A stretch of 64,000 bases of DNA. Source: Rummeliibacillus sp044763875 (GTDB taxonomy: Bacteria; Bacillota; Bacilli; Bacillales_A; Planococcaceae). The notes under the pieces are model-generated. The model worked only from the letters and a program-made list of their open reading frames with translations. It was not told where the DNA came from and did not search any database. The DNA lies in assembly GCF_044763875.1 (NCBI RefSeq), contig NZ_JBIWGZ010000008.1, forward strand, positions 1 to 64,000, given 5' to 3'. Positions 16,877 through 25,622 of this stretch are shown in pieces (the stretch's first letter is position 1; each line of letters starts with the position of its first letter). The translations under genes and the position numbers were made by a program.

Positions 16877-17202
16877 TAAAATGCCTCCTTGACTGGTGTT
16901 AACATTGAAATAGGAAGTGCTTCTTCATAATGATTGCCACCTAAGCGATATCCCCAAGCATAAACACCTTTTAAATAATCTACTTGGAAGAACATACCTG
17001 GATCGTTTTCGATGCGGTAAATTTCTCCGGGTTTAAAGTCATCTGGATTTAATAAGTATGCTTGCGCTAATAACGCTTTACGTTCGTAAACCGCAAATTC
17101 ATTTAAAATACCAAGTTGTTCAGCTTTACGCGCTTTTTCTTTTAATGTTGCAATTATTTCACGTAATTCATTGGGTTTCATTTCACTATATTTTTTATCC
17201 AC
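16876..17202 (-). CDS. yfhH: YfhH family protein (DUF1811)
   Basis: A 108-residue soluble protein with an N-terminal helical half (MKPNELREIIATLKEKARKAEQ) and a C-terminal beta-barrel-like half (FKPGEIYRIENDPGMFFQVDYLKGVYAWGYRL). It has no known biochemical role. The GTG start has GGAG 7 nt upstream and overlaps the recX end by 8 nt. Confidence 0.85.
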   Translation of the reverse strand: MDKKYSEMKPNELREIIATLKEKARKAEQLGILNEFAVYERKALLAQAYLLNPDDFKPGEIYRIENDPGMFFQVDYLKGVYAWGYRLGGNHYEEALPISMLTPVKEAF

Positions 17203-18004
17203 TGTCTTGCTCCTTCTGTTCTATATACATTTCAATTTTTTCAATAGGAAAACCTTTTTGATAAAGCGCCTGTTTCACTCGCATCTTCAACTCATAATCA
17301 CAATATTTTGAAGCATACTTATTCCAAACTTTATCCCCTTGTTGAGCGATCATTTCTGTCCATTCATCTTCATCTTTAGATAATTCGATTTGGTCTAAGA
17401 CTTGTTCAACGATTGCAAAAGAGTATCCTTTTCGTACAAGCATTTCTTGTATCTTCTTCTTCATTTGGCTAGGCGTTTTACGATTTTCATTGCGTACAGC
17501 TTTTTCTGCTAATTGCAATGCTATTTCTAATTGTTCATCTTCAGAAAACGAATGTAAAACCTGCTGTTGGATGTTTTTATCTATACCCTTTTTCTCCAAA
17601 TCCTTCTGAATAGCTCTAGGACCTTTTTTTGCCGTTTTCTTTTTTGTTTCTAATAATGCTTTTGAATAGCTTTCATCATTTAAAAAGCCTAGCTTCTTCA
17701 ATTTTTGTAATGATTCTTGAATGACTGCTTCACCAAATTCCAAGTCTTTCAGTTTTTGATGAACTTCATATTCACTTCTCATTTGATAACTTAAAAAGGA
17801 TAGTGCACGATTGAATGCTCTTTGAATTTCATCGTCAAAAGCAATTTCATCTACTGTTAAGTCATCTATCGTCTTCCCTTTTGTTAGACTATACTGAATT
17901 AAAATAGCCTCATCAATACTAAATGCATATTCTTCATTTAAATAAATATTATAACGTTCTTGATTTCGTTTTTGACGGCTAATTTTCGTAATGACTCGCG
18001 ACAT
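17195..18004 (-). CDS. recX: recombination regulator RecX
   Basis: A 269-residue protein that modulates RecA filaments. It is built of repeated three-helix units, visible as ALSFLSYQMRSEYEVHQKLKD, KKLGFLNDESYSKALL and KGPRAIQKDLEKKGI, then a second set toward the C-terminus. Length matches the long Bacillus RecX rather than the 150-residue proteobacterial form. GGAGGGATTGG precedes the ATG. It is the first gene of the yfhH-yfhJ operon. Confidence 0.92.
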   Translation of the reverse strand: MSRVITKISRQKRNQERYNIYLNEEYAFSIDEAILIQYSLTKGKTIDDLTVDEIAFDDEIQRAFNRALSFLSYQMRSEYEVHQKLKDLEFGEAVIQESLQKLKKLGFLNDESYSKALLETKKKTAKKGPRAIQKDLEKKGIDKNIQQQVLHSFSEDEQLEIALQLAEKAVRNENRKTPSQMKKKIQEMLVRKGYSFAIVEQVLDQIELSKDEDEWTEMIAQQGDKVWNKYASKYCDYELKMRVKQALYQKGFPIEKIEMYIEQKEQDSG

Positions 18005-18149
18005 CCAATCCCTCCTTTGCTATGCTTAGTATACAACTTTTCCATCCTAACATCATGGAATGTGTCATATATAGCATATCTTTGATTCAAGTAAGTACAA
18101 ACATCACTTTGTTTTTATTAGATGAATCAATTTCATTTTTGGTTTTTAA

Positions 18150-18190
18150 ATACGACGCTCGCCCGCGGAAAGCGCCATCTGGAGCGGCAT
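18150..18190. repeat. fragment of dispersed G+C-rich repeat
   Basis: A short G+C-rich island in A+T-rich spacer. The 18 bases GCTCGCCCGCGGAAAGCG (18157-18174) recur exactly, inverted, at 46860-46877 and nearly so at 63611. No partner arm is visible nearby, so it is probably a truncated copy. Confidence 0.65.
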
Positions 18191-18258
18191 ACTAAGCATA
18201 TACTAGATATGAAATATTTATTAAATTACTTCAATTAAATAAGGAGGGTGTTTTTGTT

Positions 18259-19155
18259 ATGAAAATTGCGATTACAGGTGGTTCAGGATTTGTAGGTCAA
18301 GAACTAGTTAAACACTTACAACAGCAAGGGCATGAAATTGTTATTTTAACTCGGAATAATAGTCATTTTACAAATGGCATTCAATACATTCAATGGTTAT
18401 CCAAAAACTCCTCTCCAGAAAACTATTTAGAGGGAATTGAAGCGATCGTTAATTTAGCTGGTTCTTCCTTAAATAAAGGGCGTTGGACCGAAAAACAAAA
18501 AAGAGAGATTTATGACAGTCGAATATCCGCTACAAATGAAATCATTCGAATCATAAAGGCACTAAAAACACCGCCTAGAGTATTAGTGAATGCCAGTGCA
18601 ATTGGTATTTATCCTGCTTCTACAACAACAACATATACCGAAACGTCACGGGATATCGCCAACGATTTCCTTGCAAAAACAGTTCACGATTGGGAGCAAT
18701 CAGCTAAGGTGGCAGAAGATTTAGGTGTACGGGTTGTCTTAGCTCGATTTGGTGTGATTCTTGGAAAAAATGCAGGAGCTCTTCCAATGATGGTCATGCC
18801 ATATAAACTTTACATAGGTGGAACAGTCGGCACAGGCTCCCAATGGGTGTCATGGGTTCATGTCGAGGATGTAGCTAATGCTATAACCTTTGCAATAAGC
18901 AATGAAAACTTACATGGCATTATAAATGTCACTTCTCCAAATCCAGTTCGAATGAAAAATTTCGGTGATACAATTGCAGTAGTAATGCACCGTCCTCATT
19001 GGTTCCCCGTACCTGCACTTTTAATGAAACTAGCACTCGGTAAGAAAAGCCAACTTGTTTTAGAAGGTCAGCAAGTCTTACCAAAAGTTTTATTGACTCT
19101 TGATTTTCAATTTCAATATCCAACTCTTTATAGTGCATTAGAAAATTTATTGTAA
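18259..19155 (+). CDS. yfhF: TIGR01777 family NAD(P)-binding epimerase-like protein (YfhF)
   Basis: A 298-residue atypical SDR of the SDR39U1 group. The nucleotide-binding GGSGFVGQEL is at residue 7, NLAGSSLNKGRW with the family's KGRW near 75, and the C-terminal DUF1731 stretch PHWFPVPALLMKLALG is typical. Neighbouring recX as in Bacillus supports the YfhF assignment. GGAGGGTG precedes the ATG by a somewhat long gap. The physiological substrate is unknown; relatives influence cell division in cyanobacteria and plastids. Confidence 0.88.
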   Translation: MKIAITGGSGFVGQELVKHLQQQGHEIVILTRNNSHFTNGIQYIQWLSKNSSPENYLEGIEAIVNLAGSSLNKGRWTEKQKREIYDSRISATNEIIRIIKALKTPPRVLVNASAIGIYPASTTTTYTETSRDIANDFLAKTVHDWEQSAKVAEDLGVRVVLARFGVILGKNAGALPMMVMPYKLYIGGTVGTGSQWVSWVHVEDVANAITFAISNENLHGIINVTSPNPVRMKNFGDTIAVVMHRPHWFPVPALLMKLALGKKSQLVLEGQQVLPKVLLTLDFQFQYPTLYSALENLL

Positions 19156-19175
19156 TTGCATAATTCCATTTAAAC

Positions 19176-19209
19176 AACGCAACCTATCTAAAAAAAGAAA
19201 GGTTGCGTT
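19176..19209 (+). terminator. hairpin overlapping the pdaA translation start
   Basis: AACGCAACCT and AGGTTGCGTT form a 10-bp perfect stem around an A-rich loop. It lies after yfhF without a U run and buries part of the AAAGG site and an alternative TTG start of pdaA. It may limit pdaA translation or end yfhF transcripts. Confidence 0.6.
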
Positions 19210-19213
19210 GAAC

Positions 19214-20011
19214 ATGATTAAACAGCATGCAACTGGTATTGTTTTAGCTATGTCCATTTTCATTACGGGTATAATTGTGAATCCATTTAATGCATTTGCT
19301 CAAGAATTTAGTTGGGGATTTAAAAAGGCTCAAAACGAAGTACCACCGGAAGCCGGCGCTACATTCGATCAAATGCTTGAAAAATACGGAGCCGTATATA
19401 AAGGAAAAGATGATGAAAAAGTGATGTATCTTACCTTCGATTGTGGCTATGAAAATGGCTATACTGAATCGATTTTAAACACTTTGAAAAAAGAGCAGAT
19501 TCAAGCTACCTTTTTCTTAACTGGACATTATTTAACTAGTGCTACTCCATTAGTAAAACGCATGGTAAAAGAAGGGCATGAAATCGGAAACCATTCAGAT
19601 AAACATCCGAATATGGCACGACTTACCGAACAACAAATGCTAGATGAATGGAAACGCTTTGATCAAAAACTAGCTGAATTAACCGATGTGGAAAGAACAG
19701 TATTTGCAAGGCCTCCAGAGGGCGTTTTCAGCGAAGAGTTATTACGAGTTGGTCAAAAAGCAGGGTATCGCCATATATTCTGGTCTGTTGCATTTAAAGA
19801 CTGGCTTAGAGATAAACCACAAGGCTGGGAATACGCATATAACAACTTAATGTCTCAAATGCACCCAGGAGCAATCATTTTAATGCATACTGTATCTCCT
19901 GATAATGCAGAAGCACTTCCTCGATTTATTAAAGATGCAAAGAAAAAAGGCTATCGTTTTGATTCCATTAATAATTTAGTCAATGATATTCCTTTTGTAT
20001 CTAATTCTTAG
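19214..20011 (+). CDS. pdaA: spore cortex peptidoglycan N-acetylmuramic acid deacetylase PdaA
   Basis: A 265-residue secreted NodB-fold deacetylase needed to make muramic delta-lactam in the cortex, which germination lysins recognise. A signal peptide ends near AFA-QE (about 30). The motifs are TFDCGYENGYT (metal and catalytic Asp), EIGNHSDKHPN (metal histidines), RPPEG and LMHTVS, all in the PdaA order with WGFKK before them. The ATG at 19214 is preferred; a TTG two codons earlier is also possible. Alignment by eye to B. subtilis PdaA is good along the full length. Confidence 0.93.
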   Translation: MIKQHATGIVLAMSIFITGIIVNPFNAFAQEFSWGFKKAQNEVPPEAGATFDQMLEKYGAVYKGKDDEKVMYLTFDCGYENGYTESILNTLKKEQIQATFFLTGHYLTSATPLVKRMVKEGHEIGNHSDKHPNMARLTEQQMLDEWKRFDQKLAELTDVERTVFARPPEGVFSEELLRVGQKAGYRHIFWSVAFKDWLRDKPQGWEYAYNNLMSQMHPGAIILMHTVSPDNAEALPRFIKDAKKKGYRFDSINNLVNDIPFVSNS

Positions 20012-20086
20012 TTGGGCGCTGATTCTTCCCTTACACGTTGCTGTTCGCTATAATGAAAAGATGAAGTGAAAAAGGACGTGTAAGTT

Positions 20087-21460
20087 TTGGTGCAACAACC
20101 TACAATGACAATGGGACAAAAAATCCCACTTACAATCAAACGATTAGGCATTAATGGAGAAGGGATCGGTTACTATAAACGTAATGTTGTTTTTGTAAAA
20201 GGTGCTCTTCCTGGAGAAGAAGTTTATGCTGAATTAACGAAGATTAATCATAACTTCGCTGAAGCGAAAGTGTTAAAAATTCAAAAAAAGTCAAAAGCTC
20301 GTCAAATTCCCCCCTGCCCTGTTTATGAGGAATGTGGTGGTTGTCAATTACAGCATATGAAATATTCATATCAACTTACAGCAAAACGCGATGTAATTGT
20401 CCAAGCTTTAAATAAATATGTTAAATCCGAAGCAAAAAATATTCAAATCCGCCAAACAATAGGAATGGATGATCCATGGCAATACCGTAATAAAAGTCAA
20501 TTCCAAGTTCGACAACCAGGTAAACATGTACTAGCAGGTCTTTATGCAGAAAATAGCCATAAACTTTTGAATATTGACGAATGCCTTGTACAACATCCGA
20601 TAACTACGAAAATTACAAATGCTACGAAAAAGGTTATTGATGAATTACAAATTCCAATTTATGACGGTCGTTCTATGAAAGGGATCATCCGTACAATTGT
20701 TGTACGTGTTGGGATACAAACTGGTGAAGTTCAACTTGTACTGATCACAACCCGTAAAAACTTTGCTAAAAAAGAATTGCTCGTAGAAAAATTAAAACAA
20801 ATTGATTCATCCATCGTATCAATTGTTCAAAATATTAATGCTGATAAAACTTCGCTTATTTTTGGAGAGCAATCCATTACTCTTGCAGGTAAGGATACTA
20901 TCCACGAAGAACTTGGGGAACTTGCATTTGATTTATCAGCCCGAGCATTTTTCCAACTGAATCCACAACAAACTGTTCATCTATATGACCAGATTAAAAA
21001 AGCTTCTGCTTTGACGGGTAAAGAAACAGTAGTCGATGCATATTGTGGTGTTGGAACAATTGGTCTTTGGCTTGCAAAAGACGCTAAAGAAGTGCGCGGT
21101 ATGGATATTATTCCTGAGAGCATTCATGATGCAAAGCAAAATGCAAAAAGACATGGATTTAAGCACACTCTATACGAAACAGGTACAGCCGAAAAATGGT
21201 TGGATATATGGCAAAAAGAAGGATTTGTCCCAGATGTTCTAACAGTCGATCCTCCACGCACGGGCCTTGCACCTAGCCTAATCAAAACCATCTTGCAAGT
21301 AAAACCAAAGCGAGTGGTTTACACATCATGTAATCCCTCAACACTTGCAAAAGATTTACAAGAATTGACGAAAATTTATCATGTTGAATATATTCAACCG
21401 ATGGATATGTTCCCTCAAACATCTCATGTAGAATCAGTCTCATTATTAACATTAAAATAG
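20087..21460 (+). CDS. rlmD: 23S rRNA (uracil-C5)-methyltransferase RlmD/RlmCD type
   Basis: A 457-residue SAM-dependent TrmA/RumA-family enzyme. An N-terminal TRAM domain (about 10-70) is followed by a Cys cluster CPVYEECGGCQLQHM that binds an iron-sulfur cluster in RumA, then the methyltransferase domain with DAYCGVGTIGLWLA (SAM) and the catalytic SCNPSTLAKDL. The DPPRTGL motif is present. The TTG start has AAAGGA 10 nt upstream; a downstream Met (residue 6) is an alternative. Which uridine it modifies cannot be settled by sequence alone. Confidence 0.9.
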   Translation: MVQQPTMTMGQKIPLTIKRLGINGEGIGYYKRNVVFVKGALPGEEVYAELTKINHNFAEAKVLKIQKKSKARQIPPCPVYEECGGCQLQHMKYSYQLTAKRDVIVQALNKYVKSEAKNIQIRQTIGMDDPWQYRNKSQFQVRQPGKHVLAGLYAENSHKLLNIDECLVQHPITTKITNATKKVIDELQIPIYDGRSMKGIIRTIVVRVGIQTGEVQLVLITTRKNFAKKELLVEKLKQIDSSIVSIVQNINADKTSLIFGEQSITLAGKDTIHEELGELAFDLSARAFFQLNPQQTVHLYDQIKKASALTGKETVVDAYCGVGTIGLWLAKDAKEVRGMDIIPESIHDAKQNAKRHGFKHTLYETGTAEKWLDIWQKEGFVPDVLTVDPPRTGLAPSLIKTILQVKPKRVVYTSCNPSTLAKDLQELTKIYHVEYIQPMDMFPQTSHVESVSLLTLK

Positions 21461-21462
21461 TA

Positions 21463-21502
21463 AAAATAGACGGTTTCCACTTTAGGAAGCCGTCTATTTT
21501 AT
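21463..21502 (+). terminator. terminator of rlmD
   Basis: AAATAGACGG-TTCC pairs with GGAA-CCGTCTATTT around a 6-nt loop with one mismatch, then ATT. Confidence 0.85.
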
Positions 21503-21635
21503 TAAAAAAAGAAACTTTTTAAGTATTTTCTCCTTTACGCGTCTTTATTTCTATAAAATGTCGATATTCCTATTTACAGCCCATAAGAATCCATACATAA
21601 TAGTTATAATATCACTTAACAAATGGGAGTATTAT

Positions 21636-23384
21636 ATGAAAAAAATACTAAATTCAATTCAATGGAAACTAATGATAACTTGTTTACTATTAATGATGAT
21701 TCCCTGCTCTATCATCGGTATTACATGTTACTTTAATGCTAAACAAAGTATGGATGGTTTAGGTAAAACGATTATAAAAAATAGCGTATTAGCAACATTG
21801 CAACAAATTGACTCTCTAAACACTGAGGTTGAGAAAGGAAACCTCTCATTAGAAGATGCGCAAGAAGAATTGAAAGAGCAAATCCTTGGCAAAAAAGATA
21901 GTAATGGCAAACGTAAAATTTCGAATAAAGTTGACTTAGGAGAAAGCGGCTATCTTTTTATCTTACAAAAAGATGGTTACATGCTTGCACATCCGAATAT
22001 AGAAGATACTCAATCTTGGGGATTAAAAGACAGTAACGGTCAATATTATATTCAATCTGTAATTAAAAACGCACAAAAAGGTGGAGGTTATGCCGCATAT
22101 CAATTTCCACTTCCCAACAATCCGGATAAGCTAGCTGATAAGATTACTTATTCAAAAATTGATCCAAATTGGGGATGGGTTGTTGCTGCAGGTACATACA
22201 AAAAGGATTTCAATGAATCAGCAAATAATTTACTTGTTGTGCTATTTATTGCATTAGCTTTATCACTTGTTATTGGTGCCATTGCAATGTATTTTTTAGC
22301 AAAACATATTGGGATCCCTATTGCGAAATTAACACGGCGCTTAAAGAAGATCTCTTCAGGTGATTTAACGATAAAGCTTGATGAAATGCAGCGGAATGAT
22401 GAAATAGGTCAATTAAATAACCATTTCAATTTTATGGTCATGAATCTAAAAAAATTAATCACAGAAGTAGATGGCACGATTAAGGAAGTTAGAGAATCGT
22501 CCACAAATCTTGCAGCTGTTTCTGAGGAAGTAACCGCTTCAACAGTTGAAATTACAAAAGCTGCAGAAGAGGTTTCGGTAGGAACGACAACACAAGTCAA
22601 TGATGCAGAACATGCAAAAGAAGCAGTGAGCAAAGTTTCTCAGCACATCCAATTACTCCACCAAAAAAACAATCATATGTTACAAGCTTCAGAAGGAATG
22701 CAAAAGTCATATGAAGAAGGATTACACAACTTAGTTATATTAAAAGAAAAATCATCAAAATCGACAGATTTAGTTGAACATGTTCAGAAAGTATTTGCTT
22801 CCCTTTCTTTAAAAATGAAAGATATCGAAAATATTATTTCATCCATTAACGATATCTCAGCTCAAACAAACTTATTGGCATTAAATGCAAGCATTGAAGC
22901 CGCGCGTGCAGGTGAACATGGAAAAGGCTTTGCAGTAGTAGCAGAAGAAGTAAGAAAATTAGCAGAACAAACGAAAAACTCTACACTTAGCGTGCAACAC
23001 ACTTTAAGAGGAATTGAAGAAGAAACAATACTTGCTAACGACGAAATTTCTAAAACATCCATGATTGTTCAACAGCAAAATGAAGCTGTTCAACATACTG
23101 GTCAATCATTTGACCATATTAAAGAAAACGTTCAAACCATTTTATTGGCTATTGAAAATGTATCAACTAGTTTTAATATTTTATTGACTTCTAAGGATGA
23201 AATTATGGATTCAATGAACAATATTATGAGTATAAGTGAACAAAACGCTGGTGCCACTCAAGAAGTATTTGCATCACTAGCTGAACAACAAAAAGTCATC
23301 CAAGTCGTAGCAGAATCAGCTACAGACTTATCTGATGAAATTCAATCTTTAAAAGCTTCAATTGAACAATTCAAAATTAAATAA
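21636..23384 (+). CDS. methyl-accepting chemotaxis protein with single-Cache sensor
   Basis: A 582-residue transmembrane chemoreceptor. TM1 (about 10-32), an extracellular single-Cache domain (about 33-190, ending in WGWVVAAGTY), TM2 (about 200-222), HAMP, and a long signalling helix pair with the hairpin tip SAQTNLLALNASIEAARAGEHGKGFAVVAEEVR (written here in parts: tip near 412-440). GGGAG is 6 nt before the chosen ATG; an upstream in-frame ATG lacks a site. GTCGATAT at 21560-21567 resembles a sigma-D -10 but no matching -35 was found. The ligand is unknown; Cache receptors often bind amino acids or organic acids. Confidence 0.92.
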   Translation: MKKILNSIQWKLMITCLLLMMIPCSIIGITCYFNAKQSMDGLGKTIIKNSVLATLQQIDSLNTEVEKGNLSLEDAQEELKEQILGKKDSNGKRKISNKVDLGESGYLFILQKDGYMLAHPNIEDTQSWGLKDSNGQYYIQSVIKNAQKGGGYAAYQFPLPNNPDKLADKITYSKIDPNWGWVVAAGTYKKDFNESANNLLVVLFIALALSLVIGAIAMYFLAKHIGIPIAKLTRRLKKISSGDLTIKLDEMQRNDEIGQLNNHFNFMVMNLKKLITEVDGTIKEVRESSTNLAAVSEEVTASTVEITKAAEEVSVGTTTQVNDAEHAKEAVSKVSQHIQLLHQKNNHMLQASEGMQKSYEEGLHNLVILKEKSSKSTDLVEHVQKVFASLSLKMKDIENIISSINDISAQTNLLALNASIEAARAGEHGKGFAVVAEEVRKLAEQTKNSTLSVQHTLRGIEEETILANDEISKTSMIVQQQNEAVQHTGQSFDHIKENVQTILLAIENVSTSFNILLTSKDEIMDSMNNIMSISEQNAGATQEVFASLAEQQKVIQVVAESATDLSDEIQSLKASIEQFKIK

Positions 23385-23387
23385 TGT

Positions 23388-23434
23388 AAAAGGGAAGCCT
23401 AAAGTCGTTTTGACAATTAGGACTCCCCTTTTCT
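23388..23434. terminator. bidirectional terminator
   Basis: AAAAGGG...CCTAA pairs with TTAGG...CCCCTTTT around a 14-nt loop, with an internal bulge. It separates the convergent chemoreceptor and MFS genes. Confidence 0.8.
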
Positions 23435-23436
23435 TT

Positions 23437-24615
23437 TTACAATATTTGCTTATTACTTTGTCTTCCGAAGATCAGACTAATCGCAAAAACAACAAGCAAA
23501 ATAATGGATACTAGCAATAAGAAACTGTAGTTTTGCACAAATTGTAAATATACCCCACCTAATAATGGTCCTGATAAGCTACCAACACTAAAGAAAATAC
23601 TACACATTAAATTCCCTGTTGGTAGCAACTCTCTTGGGGTCAAATCACTCATATACGAAATTCCTAGTGAGAATAATGAACCGCAGAACATTCCTGCAAA
23701 CAAAAAGCTAGCAACTACTAAAATTTCATATGATTCTACGATGCTTCCTACCCCAAAGAAAATTCCTCCACCTAGTAGTGAACTTAATATAATTTTCCGA
23801 CGTCCAATTTTATCTCCCAAAGTTCCAAGTGGAATTTGTGTTATAATCCCACCTATTGAAAACGCCGCTAAAATAATCGATACCATTGAAACTTCGAAAT
23901 GATTTCTTAGGGCATATACAGGGAATAACGAATTTAATGAGGATTCTAAAAAACCATAACAAAGGGCTGGTAAACAGCCGATCCATGCAAATTTTAAAGT
24001 AACTGCATAACGTTTAAGTATATTTTCCCCTACACTTTTCGTTTGTATCGGTTCTGGCTTTTCATTCTTCAAAAAGAATACTAGTGACCAAGCTAATAAG
24101 CAAAGGAGCGAAGAAAGGATAAATGGAAAGGCTTCGGAAATCTTTGTCAATGGAACCAATAGCGGGCCAACAGCGAAACCTGTACCAAATGATAATCCAT
24201 AAATCGCAATATTTTTGCCAAGACGATGTTGAGGTGATGTACTTGTAATCCAAGTTTGAGTTGAATAATGCAAGGAGTGATCCCCAATCCCAATCAGTAA
24301 TCGAAGGATAAACCAAAATAATACATTCTTCCATAACGGAAATAAAAGAAGGGATGCAAAGACGATTGCTCCACCCACCAAAATTATTGGTTTATAACCA
24401 AATTTCCGTAATGGCTGCTCGATAAATGGGGATATAAGTAACGTTCCAATATAAAGTCCCATCGCATTTAAACCATTAAGCGACGATGCTACACCATCTT
24501 GTTCGAAAATGACTGATATAAGTGGCATTAACATACCTTGTGAGAATCCTGAAATGGATACTATAATGACTAAAATCCAAAATCTTTTTTGTTCTAATCG
24601 CTGATTTATTTCCAC
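23437..24615 (-). CDS. MFS transporter
   Basis: A 392-residue protein with about 12 membrane segments and the major facilitator loop motif GDKIGRRKIIL between helices 8 and 9 (about 268). The first half has FGYKP and RLLIGIGDH in the equivalent loop. GTG at 24615 is chosen because GGAGG lies 5 nt before it. The general look is that of the YfkF/YfhI-type sugar or drug exporters of Bacilli, but no substrate can be assigned. Confidence 0.88.
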   Translation of the reverse strand: MEINQRLEQKRFWILVIIVSISGFSQGMLMPLISVIFEQDGVASSLNGLNAMGLYIGTLLISPFIEQPLRKFGYKPIILVGGAIVFASLLLFPLWKNVLFWFILRLLIGIGDHSLHYSTQTWITSTSPQHRLGKNIAIYGLSFGTGFAVGPLLVPLTKISEAFPFILSSLLCLLAWSLVFFLKNEKPEPIQTKSVGENILKRYAVTLKFAWIGCLPALCYGFLESSLNSLFPVYALRNHFEVSMVSIILAAFSIGGIITQIPLGTLGDKIGRRKIILSSLLGGGIFFGVGSIVESYEILVVASFLFAGMFCGSLFSLGISYMSDLTPRELLPTGNLMCSIFFSVGSLSGPLLGGVYLQFVQNYSFLLLVSIILLVVFAISLIFGRQSNKQIL

Positions 24616-24767
24616 TGCAACCTCCAATTTTTACTAACCATTGATTTCATATGTAACCGAAAGTATGAAATTATCTTATATGAAACTTTATATATGTATT
24701 TTTTGGATACTTGAACAATTTTATCATAATCTTACATAGCATGTGAAATACTTTCGAATGCACAAAA

Positions 24768-24804
24768 AGACTCAGTCCACATAAATTAATTGTGTACTGA
24801 GTCT
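24768..24804 (-). terminator. strong terminator of a leftward transcript
   Basis: AGACTCAGT/ACTGAGTCT form a 9-bp stem with an internal extension (ACA/TGT), followed on the minus strand by TTTTTGTG. It ends the unexplained unit described at 24805-25186, since no recognised gene precedes it. Confidence 0.85.
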
Positions 24805-25186
24805 GCTAATGTTCACTTATTATCATTCGTTGTTACATTAAACCCATTTTCGGCCTAAGCTCGGACCGAGAATCTGTTTAACTCCCTCCTTCGTATTGCG
24901 AATCTATAGGCGCCTGTTCCGTACCCATCGCAGCGGTAAATCATATCACATTCCTTACGAATTGCTTCCTTATTAGAGAGGACCCATTTTTAGAAAACAT
25001 ATTCCTTAAATCTCAAGGGAATAAATACATTACCAGCTTTTTTCGTATACATGTGCTGCATTTGTGGGCATTATTATAAGGAAGAGGACTTCTCCTACGA
25101 ATGGATTGCCATTTTAGCGATTTCTCACTTTTACCTCCTCCCTTTTATGTTAAACTCATATTAACATTTTACATTAGTTTTGTAAA
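24805..25186 (-). other. transcription-unit-like island, possible ncRNA or decayed small gene
   Basis: On the minus strand TTTACA (25181-25186) and TAATAT (25158-25163), 17 nt apart, look like a good promoter. A strong ribosome site GGGAGGAGG (25134-25142) precedes a GTG at 25128 that reaches a stop after four codons. The next 270 bases are richer in G+C than the flanks, have protein-like stretches in more than one frame (one ends around 24856), and include the palindrome CTCGGTCCGAG. A strong terminator follows. No known RNA family or riboswitch was recognised. It may be a frameshifted gene or a structured RNA. A 73-codon rightward frame at 25101-25322 was not accepted. Confidence 0.45.
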
Positions 25187-25299
25187 TTTTCTTAACTTAC
25201 AAAATATTAAAATATTTCTTTCGGCCTATAATTTTGGATTTAGAATTGAAAAAATTGATAAAATCGTTTACGATGGTGATGATGAAATGAGGTGTAACG

Positions 25300-25488
25300 A
25301 TGAGCAAATCAATTACGGATAAAGAACAACAAGTAACTTATTTGAAAGAACGTCTGCAAATCTTCGTAGAAGTATTAGATGCTATTGATCCAGAAACTGC
25401 AGACTTACAAGATATCGATCGCCTTATTGATATGATGGATGATTTAGAAGATAAAATGGAGCAATTCAAAAACCGTCCAGAAAATTAA
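25300..25488 (+). CDS. SE1561 family small protein
   Basis: A 62-residue acidic, helical protein (KEQQVTYLKERLQIFVEVLDAIDPETA... start), resembling the SE1561 family of short Firmicute proteins of unknown role. GAGGTG lies 5 nt before the ATG, and the codon use is like that of neighbours. It has its own terminator before the fumarase gene. Confidence 0.8.
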   Translation: MSKSITDKEQQVTYLKERLQIFVEVLDAIDPETADLQDIDRLIDMMDDLEDKMEQFKNRPEN

Positions 25489-25533
25489 ATCTCAAATTAT
25501 TAATGTTTTTCTTATTACTCATGAAATTTCGAC

Positions 25534-25560
25534 AAGAGCGTATATATACGCTCTTTTTTT
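25534..25560 (+). terminator. terminator of the SE1561-like gene
   Basis: AAGAGCGTA/TACGCTCTT pair around a very short loop and run into TTTTTTT. Confidence 0.9.
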
Positions 25561-25622
25561 CGTGATTTGGACAGGTTATAATAGGATTGGTTTAAAAATT
25601 ACCTTTTTGGAGGGCTATTACT

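Noticed and set aside
21560..21567. Sigma-D promoter for the Cache chemoreceptor
   Set aside because: GTCGATAT resembles the -10 but no TAAA-type -35 is found at the needed distance.
24805..25150. Known RNA or riboswitch (M-box, ydaO, ykkC, fluoride, 6S, SRP RNA, tmRNA, RNase P)
   Set aside because: I compared the segment with the conserved words of these families as far as I remember them and found no match; kept only as an unexplained unit.
25101..25322. 73-codon rightward open frame
   Set aside because: It overlaps the start of the SE1561-like gene, has no ribosome site and is antisense to the better-supported leftward promoter and ribosome site.
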